64,000 nt of DNA from Sipunculus nudus (taxonomy: Eukaryota; Annelida; Sipuncula; Golfingiida; Sipunculidae). Both the position numbers and the translations under genes were made by a program. Shown piece by piece: positions 46,801-57,739 of this stretch (positions within the stretch are counted from its first letter, which is position 1; each line of letters starts with the position of its first letter). The notes beneath the pieces are model-generated. The model saw only the letters and a list, made by a program, of their open reading frames with translations, was not told the DNA's origin and did not search any database. Location: the NCBI GenBank assembly GCA_026874595.1, contig CM049317.1, positions 27,308,401 through 27,372,400 of the forward strand, read 5' to 3'.

Positions 46801-48547
46801 TCAGACCTTCCATTCAGTGGCCGGTTTACAACTTTCATACAATTAGGTTAGGTAGATATGATGTCTCCATGGACCTTTCACGTGTTATGAGTGCAAAACA
46901 CTAGGTAATATTCGGGCTCCGAGTGCGTCAATCGGGGGGGGGGGGGGGGGGGGGCTCTTTAAACATTCTTTTATAGAATGCAGAGTACCTTTACACTTTC
47001 ACTACCTTAGGCGGTCTTTTAATTAATAAAAAATAATTATACTTAATTAAGATTAAGGGTTTAAAAAAATAGATACGGTCATATTAATATTTACTTTCAA
47101 TCTAGAGAATGGCTTAACAGTTTTTAAAAGGCCTGGAATGTGATATTCATTATATCTAATTTTAATGAAATGGTACTCAATATTTTCTTCACTTCAAGTA
47201 TTTGTTTATCATTATTTGATCGAGTGTCTCACCTATCTCACATCGTTTTCCTTGAAATCCTCCTCGGCAATCACAACGTTGGTGCCAGGAATTGTTCCTG
47301 GTTCGACTGGAGCGACATCTACCGCCGTTCAAACAAAAATTCTTTGTTGTCAAGCAGGGATCAACTGCAATCGAATGAGAGTTATTCATATCACTGTGAA
47401 TGCAGACAGAATTACTGTTTTTTTTTCTTTTTAATCAGCAGGGACTCTAATTTATTAGTAAGACGTTAAGTAGTTCCTAAATGGTCAATAGTGGATTGAG
47501 ATGTTGCTTGAAACCCAATGTATTGTTTAACAGCAGCGCCGTACTCGATGTTCCTTGGATGGTAATCAGTGTTCTCAAAACAGCGATAATATCCAGGTTA
47601 CATGTATGGGAAGATCAAAATAGTTCAACATGATGTTAATTATATCAGGAAGCATAATTTTTACAGAACGATGTGACCTTGTGTTTGGCCTCTAACTAAA
47701 TAAGACGAAAGATCAAATGCTTTGCCCTTGCCCCTGTCACCTATCGAATGGACTTTTCCACTAATTAAATCAGGTTCCCTTGCTTTGATTGCCTATCCAT
47801 CTGAATTACTAGTATGTTATAGTCACCTTAAAATAGAACCTAAAGTAACTTTTCACTGTCTTTACTTGGCCTCTCCCGCTGGTGTTCCAATATTGCACAA
47901 GGCATGAAGGCTGACATAAATACACGAGAGGTCTTGAGAAGAGATCGTCATGAATGTTCATGAATATTCAGATATTAGGAAAAAACAGGTCATACTTAGC
48001 AGTTGTCTTCACAAACTTAGGAATACAGAGTCTTATTAACATATGGAGGTAAAGGTATAAAGCTAACCCCAAAATCAAATGAGCCTATTTTTTTATAAAC
48101 GCTATATCTGCATATGATTTACGGTGGTCGTCTATGTCCACGCCTCGAATATGCGTCAAGTTCGCGTAACCCATCCAACTTGGTGTAACCCATGTATTTT
48201 TTTCCTATCTTAAAAATGTGAGGTTTAACCCTTTACATATATAACGCAATGAAAGAAGTTCTGGCCCAAGAGGATTCACGATACCACGGACTGTTACCGA
48301 TAAATGATAACTGAAGGCCATATTCTGCATATCGGACAGTCGGACATGGTTGCAATAGTCCATTTTAGGATGAAAGTTATCAAAATTAAAGAGGGAAATG
48401 GTTCGCAGTGACTCTGCACTCAGCACTCTAACTTATATTTTATTTTAACTGTCATCTGGTTTGCGCGAACGAAAATATGATCGCGCCAATTTAAATATGC
48501 GTAACCCTTGTGTTACGTTAAAGATCATTCACATAATTTGTCCAGGG

Positions 48548-48603
<56 letters not shown>

Positions 48604-51600
48604 GTACCACAAAGTGTACATTTATTGTGTACAACGAGAAAGGAGAACATGACAGTGAAAAACGAAATACATTATGTATTACATATATAGGACCTTTCAG
48701 TTTTAAGATATTTGTGTGTGTGTGTATGTATGTCTCACCTGCAGTACAATTTACGCCCGCGTACGTCCAAGGACAGTAACACTTGTACCCGCGTCCCCAA
48801 CCGACGGTACGACACCTGCCTCCGTTCATACATGGCTTCTCCCGTACACATATGTTGTTGTACTCTACGAAGAAAAAATGTACATCCGGTTATGAAGGAA
48901 CCTATTTATGTATTTATACATCATACATGTACACCTTATTTGTACATATTTCGGCTGGACAATTAATACAGAAGTTAAGAAATATAGAACAATATAACTT
49001 ATTGTTAGGACCTAAACATGTCTGGTAATAAATTATCACAAATTGTTATATCAAAACTAACTAACAATGAGGTAAACTGTTATACATGAAACAACAAAGA
49101 AAACAAAGGAAAGAAAGAATTATATCTGATATATATACATAGGACTATAGCTATAATATAATTATATTAAGGTCCCATAACTTGCTAGGAGTCTGTTAAC
49201 ACATTGTTTCACTTTTTCCTTAATATTGAATAAGCTGTTGCTATTGGATTACTGGACATGTAGGCCTACATATTCTGAAAGCTAAAATATTCTTTTTTTT
49301 ATATAAGATTTAAAACAATTATACTACTCTTATATATTTCACTTTAAATTGATAATTCTCAGTCATTTATGGTTCAAAACATTCCATCTGCACTATATAG
49401 AGCTGTGAACATATGATCTAAAATTTTCATTTTTATGTTTTTGCCTATCTTTAATATGGAGCTTTCATGGGGGAAAATTAACAAAGAATATATATATATT
49501 TTTTTTACATTTAAAACTTGAATACATTAATAATAATTTTGATAGTTCAGATCCTATTAAGTAACAGTTTTAGTGGTATTACCTTTATTTTAATATGATA
49601 TCCAGAGATATCCGATAGGTGTTACATGAATGCTGAAATAAATTTTATTTGGTCTAAGGTCAGATTGAGTCTACCTGTATCAGAATCCAATTTTTCTATA
49701 TAAAAATGATTAGCACGTTCTCATCTATTAGAATAGGTACATTTCAAGGGTTCCAGACCAGTAGTTTGTACAGTATTAAGGAAAGCCGAAACAGTGCTTG
49801 GCCATGTTCATTGGAGAGTTCTTACACCTTGAAAGCCAACTGAACCTACCCTTTTCACAAAACCTTCCATGGAAACCGTTAGTACAACGGCACCGAGTTT
49901 TCCAAGACCCGAACAAGCGAAATGACCAGCACCTCCCTTTATTCTGACAAGGGTTTGCCTTCTTACACGGATCTTCTGCAATAAAGGCGATTGACATATC
50001 TCACATACTGTGTTCTTTACAAAGCGTTTAATTAAACTCTAAGCACTCGTGGCCACCTCTTGTTTGCTTTTCAAGCTAAATTTCACTTCAATGTAAAAAT
50101 GGGACAGTAGGACAGAACATTAGAAGCCCGAATTCCCAACAAGGCAAATTAATACCTATACTTAACACCTTATTGATGAAATAGAATTATTTAAAAATAT
50201 GAGAAATCAGTCTACATTTTACAACCTATCAGACCCATTTATGGCGGTCAAGATCATTGTTCATGGGCACAAATAGCTTAAACTGACAGCTGCTGTCTGG
50301 ATGGTGTCATGTAAACAATCTAAGAAATATAACCAGCCAAGACAAAGATGGTTATTTATGTAGGGACACACTTGATCAGTCAGTTATTTGGAAGTGTCCA
50401 AAAATGTGAGAAATATAACTTGGAGATTTATTTTAAAAATTTTCATTGACGTATTAAATTATCAGTCCGACATGCGGTTTTAATTGAAATACATGAAAAA
50501 TATATTTTTTTTTTCTAAAAAAAGTCTCTAAATAATAGATTATTATATACTATTAAAATATATTTATATGTTATTAACCCGAAGGAAAATAAAAGGTTAT
50601 GCCGAAATATTCAAATGAAACACTTCAACAGTTTACACGCGCCGGTACCTTCATACATATAGTGTTCCTGTATGCTGTAAATTTCATTCCTGAGCTGTGC
50701 GTCACAGAGAACTTTGACGTCACACGAAATGTGGAGCTTGTCGATTTCAATCTGGATCGTTGCCTCACTGAGTATATTAAGAGCCGAGCTGATATAAGCT
50801 CACTGTGTTAAAATTTTTAAACCATATCGTCCACGGGCATTGATATAACCTTGAACAACGTTTCGTATTTCTTGTGCCGGGTCCCGGTATCCATATGATA
50901 ACATGCGTTACTGGTTGATAAATTTAAATATATATCATCGCTTACTTTGGGTGCATGTCTTGGCGCTGTAGCCTTTAGCACAGCGACAGAAGAACCTGTC
51001 CTGTCTCCCCCAGGGTACACATCGCCCACCGTTCTTACAAGGGTTATCCCGCAAGCAGATGCTGGCTGTGAATAAGGAATGTGAAATGTTCATAAATATT
51101 TAAAATCAATAAAACATAATAACTTATAATGATTTCAGCTGTCTTATTTTTTGATAAGGTACATTCTACCACCATTGTCCACCTTTTTTTCTCGATAATT
51201 TTGAGGTTCGACAAATTTGCCAAACAAAACTTGCACCAATGACAGCAAGAGGACAATGTGTATATTTGGCTTAAGATATAAATACTATCCACTTCACTGC
51301 CTGGTTGACTTATCTGTTGCATATCCGTGATTCATGGCGTCCCTAACAAATAACCATTGTTTGTCATTCGGGGATATGGTTATGCATAATGTGTGATGTA
51401 ACAGTGAAGCACGTGCACAAGGAGAATACAAGCCTCACTGTAAACAGGGGTTGGCAGCTCTAATCTGGACCCATGGTTATGGGAGATTTTTTGTGGGTAA
51501 CGTCTGTTATAACGTCATCACTGTTCTCTGCCATGTCCATTTGATAAGATGTTGTTACAGAATAGTTTCTCTTAAAATTGTTCTAATGATTTACAGGAAA

Positions 51601-54600
51601 TGGCATAAGGTAGTTCATTTCACTTTTTTGTCACTTCCTGAATTTGGGGCAAAGATTTTTGGCTTTCTTTGATTTGCATAGCTGGTCCTAATTTAGGTTT
51701 TATTTATATTACAAGATTATGGAATTTAGGCCCTATTTCATGATGACAAGAAGAACAAAGAACAGTCAAGTATTTAATGTTAATATAAAAAACCGTTCCA
51801 TTTAATCGCATGGCTATTAGTGCAAGGACACACTTGATCAGTCATATTATTAGAACGTGTCCTAAAGTTGTGAATCATAAACTGGAGATTTATTTTAAAG
51901 GTCTTCATTGACGTGTTAGATTATCACCCAGACAGGCAGTTTTTTTTAAATAACTGAAAAATATATAATTTTGAAAAATATGTCTCTAAATAACAGGTTA
52001 TTATAAAGAATTAAATATATTTAATATGTTATTAACCCGGAAGAATATTAAGGGTAATTCCGGCCAAGATGGTTCATAATAATTTATAATAAAACGGCCA
52101 CGCAATCTATCGATAAACCAAACCGTGTACAGTCACTTAAATGTCACGCAATATTCAATAGAAACACTTCTACAGTTCACACGCGCCTTACATTCATACA
52201 TATAGGCCTAGTGTTCTAGTATGTTCATTCCTGGCCTGTGCGTCACCGAGCACTTTGACGTCATACGAATTGTGAATTAAGCTTGTTGATTTCATTCTGG
52301 GGCGTTGCCTCACTGAGTACTAGTATATTGAGAGCCAAGCTGATATAAACACACTGTGTTTAATGTATAATTTATATCGCCCACGGGCATTGGTATGAAC
52401 CTTGAATAACGTTTCGCATTTCGTGTGCTGGGGCCTCTGTATCCATTTGATAACATGCGTGACTGGTTGATATATTTAAATATATATCATCACTTACTTT
52501 GGGTGCATGTCTTGCCGCTGTAGCCTTTAGCACAGCGACAGAAAAAACTGTCTTGTCTCCCCCAGGGTACACATTGCCCGCCGTTCTTACATGGGTTATC
52601 CCGCAAGCAGATGCTGGCTGTGAATAAGGAATGTGAAATGTTTATAAATTTTTAATATCAATAAAACATTATAACTTTTAATGGTTTCAGCTGTCTTATT
52701 TTTTAATATAATCCCTTCCAACATCCCTCGTGTTGGGTTTCTTTGGATTATTTTGAGTTAGACAAACATGCCAAACAAAACTTGCACCCATGACAGTAAG
52801 GAGACAATGCGTAAAATTTGTCTTACGATATAAATATTATCAACTTCACTGCCTGGTTGACTTATCTGTTATATATCCGTGATTCATGCCGTCCCTAACA
52901 AATGACCATTGTTTGTCCTTCAGGTATATGGTTATGGCGCAATGTGTAACGTACGTAACAGTGAAGCACGTGCACGAAGAAAATACAAGCCTCACTGTAA
53001 AAAGGGTTTGGCAGTTCTAATCTTTTGTCCCATAGTTATAGGAGCTTTTTTGTGCGTAACGTCTATGGCGATGTCCGCACTAACAAATAATCCGGATCGT
53101 GAATCGGTTTACTCAGTCTGCACTAGGCTACTAATCCACATCAGTTCGTTTTGCTGTAGCCCGCTTAAATAAGGGGGTCTACAGTAGTCCGGTTTACCTC
53201 AGGCCAGTTTACAGAAAACCGGTTTCTAGTGCGTAAAGACAAACCCACTTCTAGTCCGAATGAGTCCTGTTTTATCGAACGGCCTGGACCGGTACCCCTG
53301 ATGTTGCCCAAACTTACGTTGCCCGAGGGAGCTTTCAGTTGAAGGCCTGGATCGGATTACGAACCAAATGCGGACAGCAAACTCAAGTTGAGTTGTACAA
53401 ACCGGTTTAGGCTTTTCTAAAGCGAACTTCCGTGCATACGCAAAGTGGACTACTTCGAGACAAAGTAAATCTGTTTAGCATCATCCGGTTAAGATGCGAA
53501 CCAAGTGCGGATACGGCCTTTTATAACGTCATCACTGTTCTCTGTCATGTCCATTTTATAAGATGAGGTTACAGAATAGTTTCTCTTAAAATCGTTCTCA
53601 TTTTACTGAACATCACACAAAGTAGTCACACAAAGTGTTATTTAAAAATAGTTAATTACGCTTTTTTCCTTATGCTGGACTTGGTGCAAAAAAATTGAAT
53701 TTCTATTAATTTTTCTGATAAATATTCTCGAAAAAAGGTGAGCAAATTTTGTCTTGAGCTGAGATAACAGGGTGAGGCTAGGGTGGTTGCGTCTAGATTG
53801 GAGCGTAGTAAAACCTTGTCTATATTTAACATGGTTGATCCACAACGCGGGGATCCACAGCAATATAGCAATACAGAAGGGTATATAGATTTTCCATGCA
53901 TCCGGCTCACAAAAAAAAGAACTTGATAAATAAACACTAGAATACACACAAACAACATCCGGTGGCGTGGTTCATGGTGACAATGTTAATAAATTGGTGA
54001 ACTGTTTGATTTTTGTATTAATACTCTCCGCTTACAGTCCATCATACCTGGAGCTGAACATCAATATGTCACAGTTTGATAGCGTCCGGTACTGGGGTAC
54101 CATGTAGATCAATATAGGTCGGTGGGACCTAATTTGAAGTGTCCCTGTCAGAAAACTTTATGTAAACTTCATTTATTTTACATGGATTGTACAACTACTT
54201 ATGATAACTAATGCTAGACACTCTTCGAGGCTCGGATGGTATCGTTTGGTAGTCTGAAGCGGCGGAGGAAACTGGAGGACCCGGAAAAAACCACCGACTT
54301 TAGACAAAAACAACCAACTCTCATAGTCACGCCATGGGTCGGACTCGGGTCGAGAGCGGAGAGCGTTTAACTTTTTACCACTCGACTGTCTAGGGTCTGA
54401 TGGTTACAATTCTCAGCGTCAGACGTATGAGAGCCCGAGGCATTCAAACTGTATCTTTGCCAGGCGACGCAGACCCTCCATGAGGGTCTTCTGAGAATTT
54501 ATTTGAAAAAAAAATCCCAGTAAGAGCTGCCTTTTCTTTGAGCCGGAGTCTCCTGTCTAGCAGCTATAAGTTGTGTTTTACTTAAGTTTGCACTATAGTT

Positions 54601-55156
54601 GTAATCTGTGATTCTGTGAATGTTCTGCTGTTGCATTTTCTGATCTGATATAATGGTGAACTTTGAGAATGACTTAAAATTGTATTATGTAAATATGCTT
54701 AGTCGATGCATTTGAAACTTTGCAATTTTAAAAACTGACCATGTGTTTTGACGTACTATGGCTAGCAAAATCAATCCGGTTAATTTGACCATAATTTTTT
54801 TTATTTAAAAGTGACCCTCCCCCCCCCCCCCCCACAACAAACAGTTGATGCTGTGTTTATTTTACAGTTAATTTATCATTCATAATTTTTGTTATCTTTT
54901 TTTTTAATTTTAAATCAGAAACCCACGTTACATGTCTGTCATTTTGTCAATGTTCAACGCTATAGGAGTTTGTAAGATAAACAAAGACCTTTGCCCCTTG
55001 ACAGTAGACTTTTGTTTAAATGACTGACAAGGGCCCGGATGCTCGAACCAGTATAGAAAAAGAAGGACAAGTCATACCCTCTGCAGAGGTCACTCCAGTC
55101 AACATGAAAACGGTAACTAGGGCAATCGCAGTCCCCGTGACCAGCACAGGGAACAT
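37751..55156 (-). CDS. Secreted protein with six EGF-like modules and two GDNF-receptor/GAS1-like domains
   Basis: Minus-strand exons in order: 55156-55078 (signal peptide), 52617-52498, 51065-50946, 49975-49850, 48864-48739, 47364-47233, 44625-44512 (one EGF-like module each), 43263-43188, 41086-40908, 39401-39302, 37881-37751. All introns are GT-AG and all junctions are phase-compatible, giving 434 residues plus one base. Residues 1-24 are a signal peptide. Six EGF modules span about 27-272, each with six cysteines in the C-x4/5-C-x5-C-xn-C-x-C-x8-C pattern. Residues about 273-435 show CxxxxxxC, a long gap, C, then C-x(n)-C-x-C or C-xxA/Y-x-x-FF spacing as in GDNF receptor alpha and GAS1 domains. 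The family binds GDNF-type ligands or Hedgehog at the cell surface. Whether this protein binds any ligand is unknown. The 3' end is unresolved. A 5' UTR exon probably lies upstream of 55160. Confidence 0.8.
38210..38460 (+). repeat. Dispersed repeat, copy 2 ('NSRNHERNIM' repeat)
   Basis: Shares ACTCACGCAATCATGAACGG and GGTCCGAATAATTGAATGC with 23400-23700, with motif order kept. It lies in an intergenic or intronic part of the minus-strand gene (intron before 37881). Confidence 0.7.
39302..39401 (-). CDS. Exon encoding the first half of GDNF/GAS1-like domain 2
   Basis: Acceptor TCTCTCTAG precedes LNQPGCAKGTVQCGEAL and AYRYQSPICNKSLW, and donor GTAAGT follows. C-x6-C followed by a tyrosine-rich helix and C matches the start of GDNF receptor repeats (C-x6-C...SYISIC). 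Confidence 0.75.
39620..40260. other. Intronic stretch with possible LTR-like sequence
   Basis: The segment between TGTTACGGAACCTG (39630) and about 40250 looks like repeat-derived DNA (CTCCCTGGTATTTTCC, TTCTAGAAATGG). I cannot find paired ends, so the class is undetermined. Confidence 0.25.
40338..40850. repeat. About 70-base minisatellite in an intron
   Basis: TCCGGACAGATATC recurs near 40340, 40405, 40476, 40551, 40620, 40690, 40762 and 40832, with TAGTATATTGTATAC between copies. There are about eight units of about 70 bases, ending some 60 bases from the donor at 40907. Confidence 0.85.
40908..41086 (-). CDS. Exon encoding the second half of GDNF/GAS1-like domain 1
   Basis: Encodes RKYTQQQYQNETTCLHNLYE, then ELIAKKDCACTKDDVTRLL and HVAWHCITEQP. 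The C-x(13)-C-x-C spacing with an LxxL helix resembles ECRSAMEAL...NCRCKRG of GDNF receptor alpha. The NET sequon is present. Donor G|GTACGT. Confidence 0.75.
42820..43130. repeat. 'cgtatgcgtatac' repeat cluster in an intron
   Basis: GTATGTAGTACGTATGCAGT and TATATGCGTATGCG motifs, followed by CAGGACCTTTCGGTC. Related in composition to the palindromic element at 29820-30245. Confidence 0.4.
43188..43263 (-). CDS. Exon encoding the start of GDNF/GAS1-like domain 1
   Basis: Encodes KICSIDASRCRVANRKPN, then NNFTEC before donor GTATAT. C-x6-C at the start is the same as in domain 2 and in GDNF receptor alpha repeats. Phases: 1 in, 2 out. Confidence 0.72.
43950..44390. repeat. About 47-base minisatellite in an intron
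   Basis: CCGGTGTCTCCAAGTTGAGT..GTCCCATGTC..AGCACC repeats with spacing of about 46-48 bases, roughly nine imperfect units. It ends about 120 bases from the EGF module 6 exon. Confidence 0.85.
44459..44492. repeat. (CAGA)n microsatellite
   Basis: Tetranucleotide run just inside the intron, about 20 bases from the splice donor of the EGF module 6 exon. Confidence 0.95.
44512..44625 (-). CDS. EGF-like module 6 exon
   Basis: Encodes GQGCQGFKCYNGGTCYSFG and ARCSCTRGHRGRHCEQ, with six cysteines in EGF order. Phase 1-1, the usual class for shuffled EGF exons. Donor AAA|GTATGT. Confidence 0.88.
45400..47150. other. Intron between EGF modules 5 and 6
   Basis: Contains a poly-G run at 46936-46955. 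The start of the same intron (44850-44960) has ATACCGTATTTCCTTGATCA, resembling a dispersed element end. No additional exon was recognised between 44626 and 47232. Confidence 0.5.
47233..47364 (-). CDS. EGF-like module 5 exon
   Basis: Encodes VDPCLTTKNFCLNGGRC, then CDCRGGFQGKRCEI, with six cysteines. Phase 1-1. Acceptor GATTGCAG, donor ATAG|GTGAGA. A longer loop between cysteines 3 and 4 than in the other modules. Confidence 0.9.
48548..48602. repeat. (AT)n microsatellite
   Basis: Uninterrupted TA run, intronic, about 135 bases from the EGF module 4 donor. Confidence 0.95.
48739..48864 (-). CDS. EGF-like module 4 exon
   Basis: Encodes EYNNICVREKPCMNGGRC, then YKCYCPWTYAGVNCTA, with six cysteines. 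Phase 1-1. Acceptor CTTCGTAG, donor GCAG|GTGAGA. Confidence 0.9.
48900..49840. other. Intron between EGF modules 3 and 4
   Basis: AT-rich, nothing recognised. Confidence 0.6.
49850..49975 (-). CDS. EGF-like module 3 exon
   Basis: Encodes KDPCKKANPCQNKGRCW, then TRCRCTNGFHGRFCEK, with six cysteines. Phase 1-1. Acceptor TTATTGCAG, donor AAGG|GTAGGT. Confidence 0.9.
50190..50430. repeat. Dispersed repeat, second copy (see 33080-33300)
   Basis: Same motif order as 33080-33300: CACAAATAGC, TGTCATGTAAACA, ATATAACCAGCC, ACACTTGATCAGTCAG. A partial third copy is at 51780-51880. Confidence 0.6.
50600..51640. repeat. Tandem duplication unit A (carries EGF module 2)
   Basis: Matches 52160-53610 in order on both sides of the exon: TGTGCGTCAC..GAGCACTTTGACGTCA, GTTGCCTCACTGAGTA, the exon, CTGTGAATAAGGAATGTGAA, GACTTATCTGTT, CAGTGAAGCACGTGCAC and TATAACGTCATCACTGTTCT. 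This is a clear segmental duplication of an exon with its introns. Confidence 0.9.
50946..51065 (-). CDS. EGF-like module 2 exon
   Basis: Encodes SICLRDNPCKNGGRCVPWG, then FFCRCAKGYSAKTCTQ, with six cysteines. Phase 1-1. Differs from module 1 at 3 of 39 whole codons' residues (R/Q, R/S, A/G). Confidence 0.9.
52498..52617 (-). CDS. EGF-like module 1 exon
   Basis: Encodes ASICLRDNPCKNGGQCVPWG, then FFCRCAKGYSGKTCTQ, with six cysteines. Phase 1-1. Joins the signal-peptide exon in phase (G + CC = Ala). Confidence 0.9.
53062..53518. mobile_element. Insert with imperfect inverted ends in duplication unit B
   Basis: Unit A runs GTAACGTCTGTTATAACGTC without interruption at the equivalent site. In unit B about 450 bases intervene. 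The insert begins TGGCGATGTCCGCACT and ends AGTGCGGATACGGCCT, imperfect inverted repeats of about 16 bases. There is no transposase frame. A target duplication is not clear. Confidence 0.6.
53620..55070. other. Intron 1 of the EGF/GDNF-like gene
   Basis: A C-run lies at 54822-54835. Open frames at 53642-53958 show no domain or splice logic. No extra exon is needed for phase between the signal exon and EGF module 1. Confidence 0.55.
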
Positions 55157-55160
55157 TTTG
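55078..55160 (-). CDS. First coding exon: signal peptide
   Basis: Acceptor TTTATTGCAG precedes CAAAATG. The ATG at 55156-55154 opens MFPVLVTGTAIALVTVF and continues to GVTSAE, a typical signal peptide with cleavage likely after TSA. The exon ends in phase 1 at G|GTATGA. The acceptor implies a non-coding upstream exon. Confidence 0.82.
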
Positions 55161-55285
55161 CTGCAATAAACAAAAATCAAATCAGTAGTACATGCAATCT
55201 GAAATTACCATAGCATCAAACAGCTTTATACTTTTATTATATACAATTATACTAATTCAATCGATATTGCAATACGGAACACAAA

Positions 55286-55288
<3 letters not shown>

Positions 55289-55350
<62 letters not shown>
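55289..55350. repeat. (AT)n microsatellite
   Basis: Uninterrupted TA run upstream of the signal-peptide exon. Confidence 0.95.
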
Positions 55351-55352
<2 letters not shown>

Positions 55353-57030
55353 TTAGCTCAGTTTGGACGCAAATAATAAAATAAATAAAGTCAATTACAT
55401 TATCTGATGTAATACTTCTCCCACCCCCCAGTATTACTTAAAGATGGATTTTATTAAGCAAACTAACCAATAACCGATTCCTTCAGCATCTTGCAGAATA
55501 TACCAAAATTATGTAGAAAAAATTACCTGTTTTGAATCCCACGTCTGAAGTCCTCACCAGGTCTGCACATGCGTGTCTTCATGGCCAGACGATGACGGAT
55601 GTAACAGCGAAGGCGGCCGTAATTATTATCCTACCAAGGACACCCGGATTACTTAGAACCGCTTACAGTGGTCGATTGTGTGTATGTGTGATTGTTATTG
55701 TTAAAAATGGTGTGCACGTGACATGTCGCAGAAACACACGTACACATATACACATCTACACAAGTCCATTCTCTCTCACACATACACCCCTGCGCTGCAA
55801 CCCATACACACACACCCACCCACACCCCTACACACACACACCCATACACAGACACCCATACGTAGATAAACAAACCCGCGAGGTTTCACCAATGCATTAC
55901 CAAGGACCAGCAGTTCCACTACAGTGAGGATGAATTGCTACTAAGATGAAGAAAAACAGAAAAAGACGCATTTATCGTAGCACCCTTTTTATGGAAAAGG
56001 CTGATAAGACGTGAGAACGATGCGTTGACTTAGCGCATAATTTGCGAGGACAACTTGCGAGGACTTTCATGTGCATATTGCACTTTTATGTCATGTCTTT
56101 ATGTCGTAGCGAGGACATACTAATTAGCATATCAAGCCCACTTCGATAACCATTTTTAACATATTATCGAGGACCGGCTTACATCCGACACACACTTTTC
56201 CAACAATCACGCAAAATTCTAAATAGATGGCGCTGTCTCTCTCTCTCTCTCACACACACACAAAACAAATTTCAAGCTAAACGTTCTTTATGAGGATTTG
56301 CAAGAAACTTCCCAAGCATATGTTTCCCAGCTTTTTCAATGCGTTAACTGCTTTTCGTTTGCGAGGACCCGTGAGCAAGTCCTGACAGGAAAAAAAAGTC
56401 TTCGCTCGTTTGCTGTGTATTCAATATTGTGTCCTTTTAAGTCCGGTTGTACACACACACACACACACATATATATGCAACATTCCATCATTTCGCTCAG
56501 TAGAGACTAATTTGCAAGCACTGACGTTTGATATTTCAAGACCTGTAAGATTAATTATAATTTTACGTCGACAGCTGTAGATTCATGCACAGTGGAAAAT
56601 ATTACAACCTGTACCGGTATTTTAAAAAATCTTGGATTAGCCTATGCCGGTTATGGGCTAAAACATATTATTTTTTTCTTGGTACAAAACTCTGATGCCT
56701 TCTGTTTCCTACTCAGCATGCTCATACGTGCTCTTTTCCAGAATGGCCTTGTTTAGTACGGTAACTATGACGTCACCAAACTGAAAAATATGCGGGCCGT
56801 GTGCAAAAGTCAAAAGCTGGGTGGCTGAGGCAGTCCTTCTGGATAAACGGAACATTTTAAAAATTATAAGCTTTTTTATCCAAAATGTAAAAAAAAGTCT
56901 GTCATCGATATGTATGATTCAACAGGTATCTGAAAGTATCGTTACTGTCACCATTTTATTAGAGCAGACAAAGACTGTTACAACTAGTATAGTAGGCCAA
57001 ATAGATATGGTATGGTTCTCAGGCACCCCC
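55351..57030. other. No gene recognised; CA-rich tracts
   Basis: CACACA/CCCATACACA low-complexity sequence at 55735-55865, (CT)n/(CA)n at 56235-56262 and (CA)n at 56450-56468. The promoter of the minus-strand gene may lie here, but I cannot locate it. Confidence 0.45.
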
Positions 57031-57701
57031 ACATCAATTTTAAACCCTCGCATCACAATTATTATTTTGATTTTCAATAGAAACTTACCAATTTTGAGCT
57101 CGAGCTGCTCGGACATCTCTTTCAAGAAGATAAAATAATACAATTTTGATAAAATTTCCTTTGTTTTGTAGTGCTTTTACTTGTTTAGCAAAAATCTGTT
57201 ATTATAAAAAATTATGTTAAAAAGTCGCCCGCTCGCATTGATTTATGAAAAAAGTGCTTGAGAACCAGACCTTATTTTTTTGCATGGTCTTACAAGTATT
57301 CTCTTTTTCCTCGAACAGTTCCTGTTTTGTACGCGCTTCCAGCTTCCATTAAGAAATCAAGTGATGCAGTGTCGTTTGATTCAAAATTAGCTATACGGAA
57401 CTAAAAAAAACAGTATAATGATACACCAGGCGATGCATGGACACTCTGGCATGTAGGTAAACTCTTACAAACCAACAAGCGCCAGGTGCATGATGTCAAA
57501 TGTACATACTAGAATTTTGTTTTTTTTGTGATACAATGACAAAAGAGAAGGAACGATTTAATTAACTCTGTCTTTTTATTTATTTTTAAATACAATTACA
57601 TCGACTTAAATTAATTAATTTGTTAAAATAAAATAAAAAAAGCAGATATTGCCAGGTATTTTTTATTATTTTGAGAAGTTAGTTGTGGCAAAATATAATA
57701 A

Positions 57702-57739
<38 letters not shown>

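Larger units (their letters stand above)
52160..53610. repeat. Tandem duplication unit B (carries EGF module 1)
   Basis: Partner of 50600-51640. It is longer because of an insert at about 53062-53518 that is absent from unit A. Confidence 0.9.

Noticed and set aside
53642-53958. Minus-strand frames inside intron 1 of the EGF/GDNF-like gene
   Set aside because: No cysteine pattern or in-phase splice sites. The signal exon already joins EGF module 1 without them.
55532-55927. 131-codon plus-strand open frame
   Set aside because: It runs through CACACA/CCCATACACA simple sequence. The Thr/His-rich composition is explained by the repeat.
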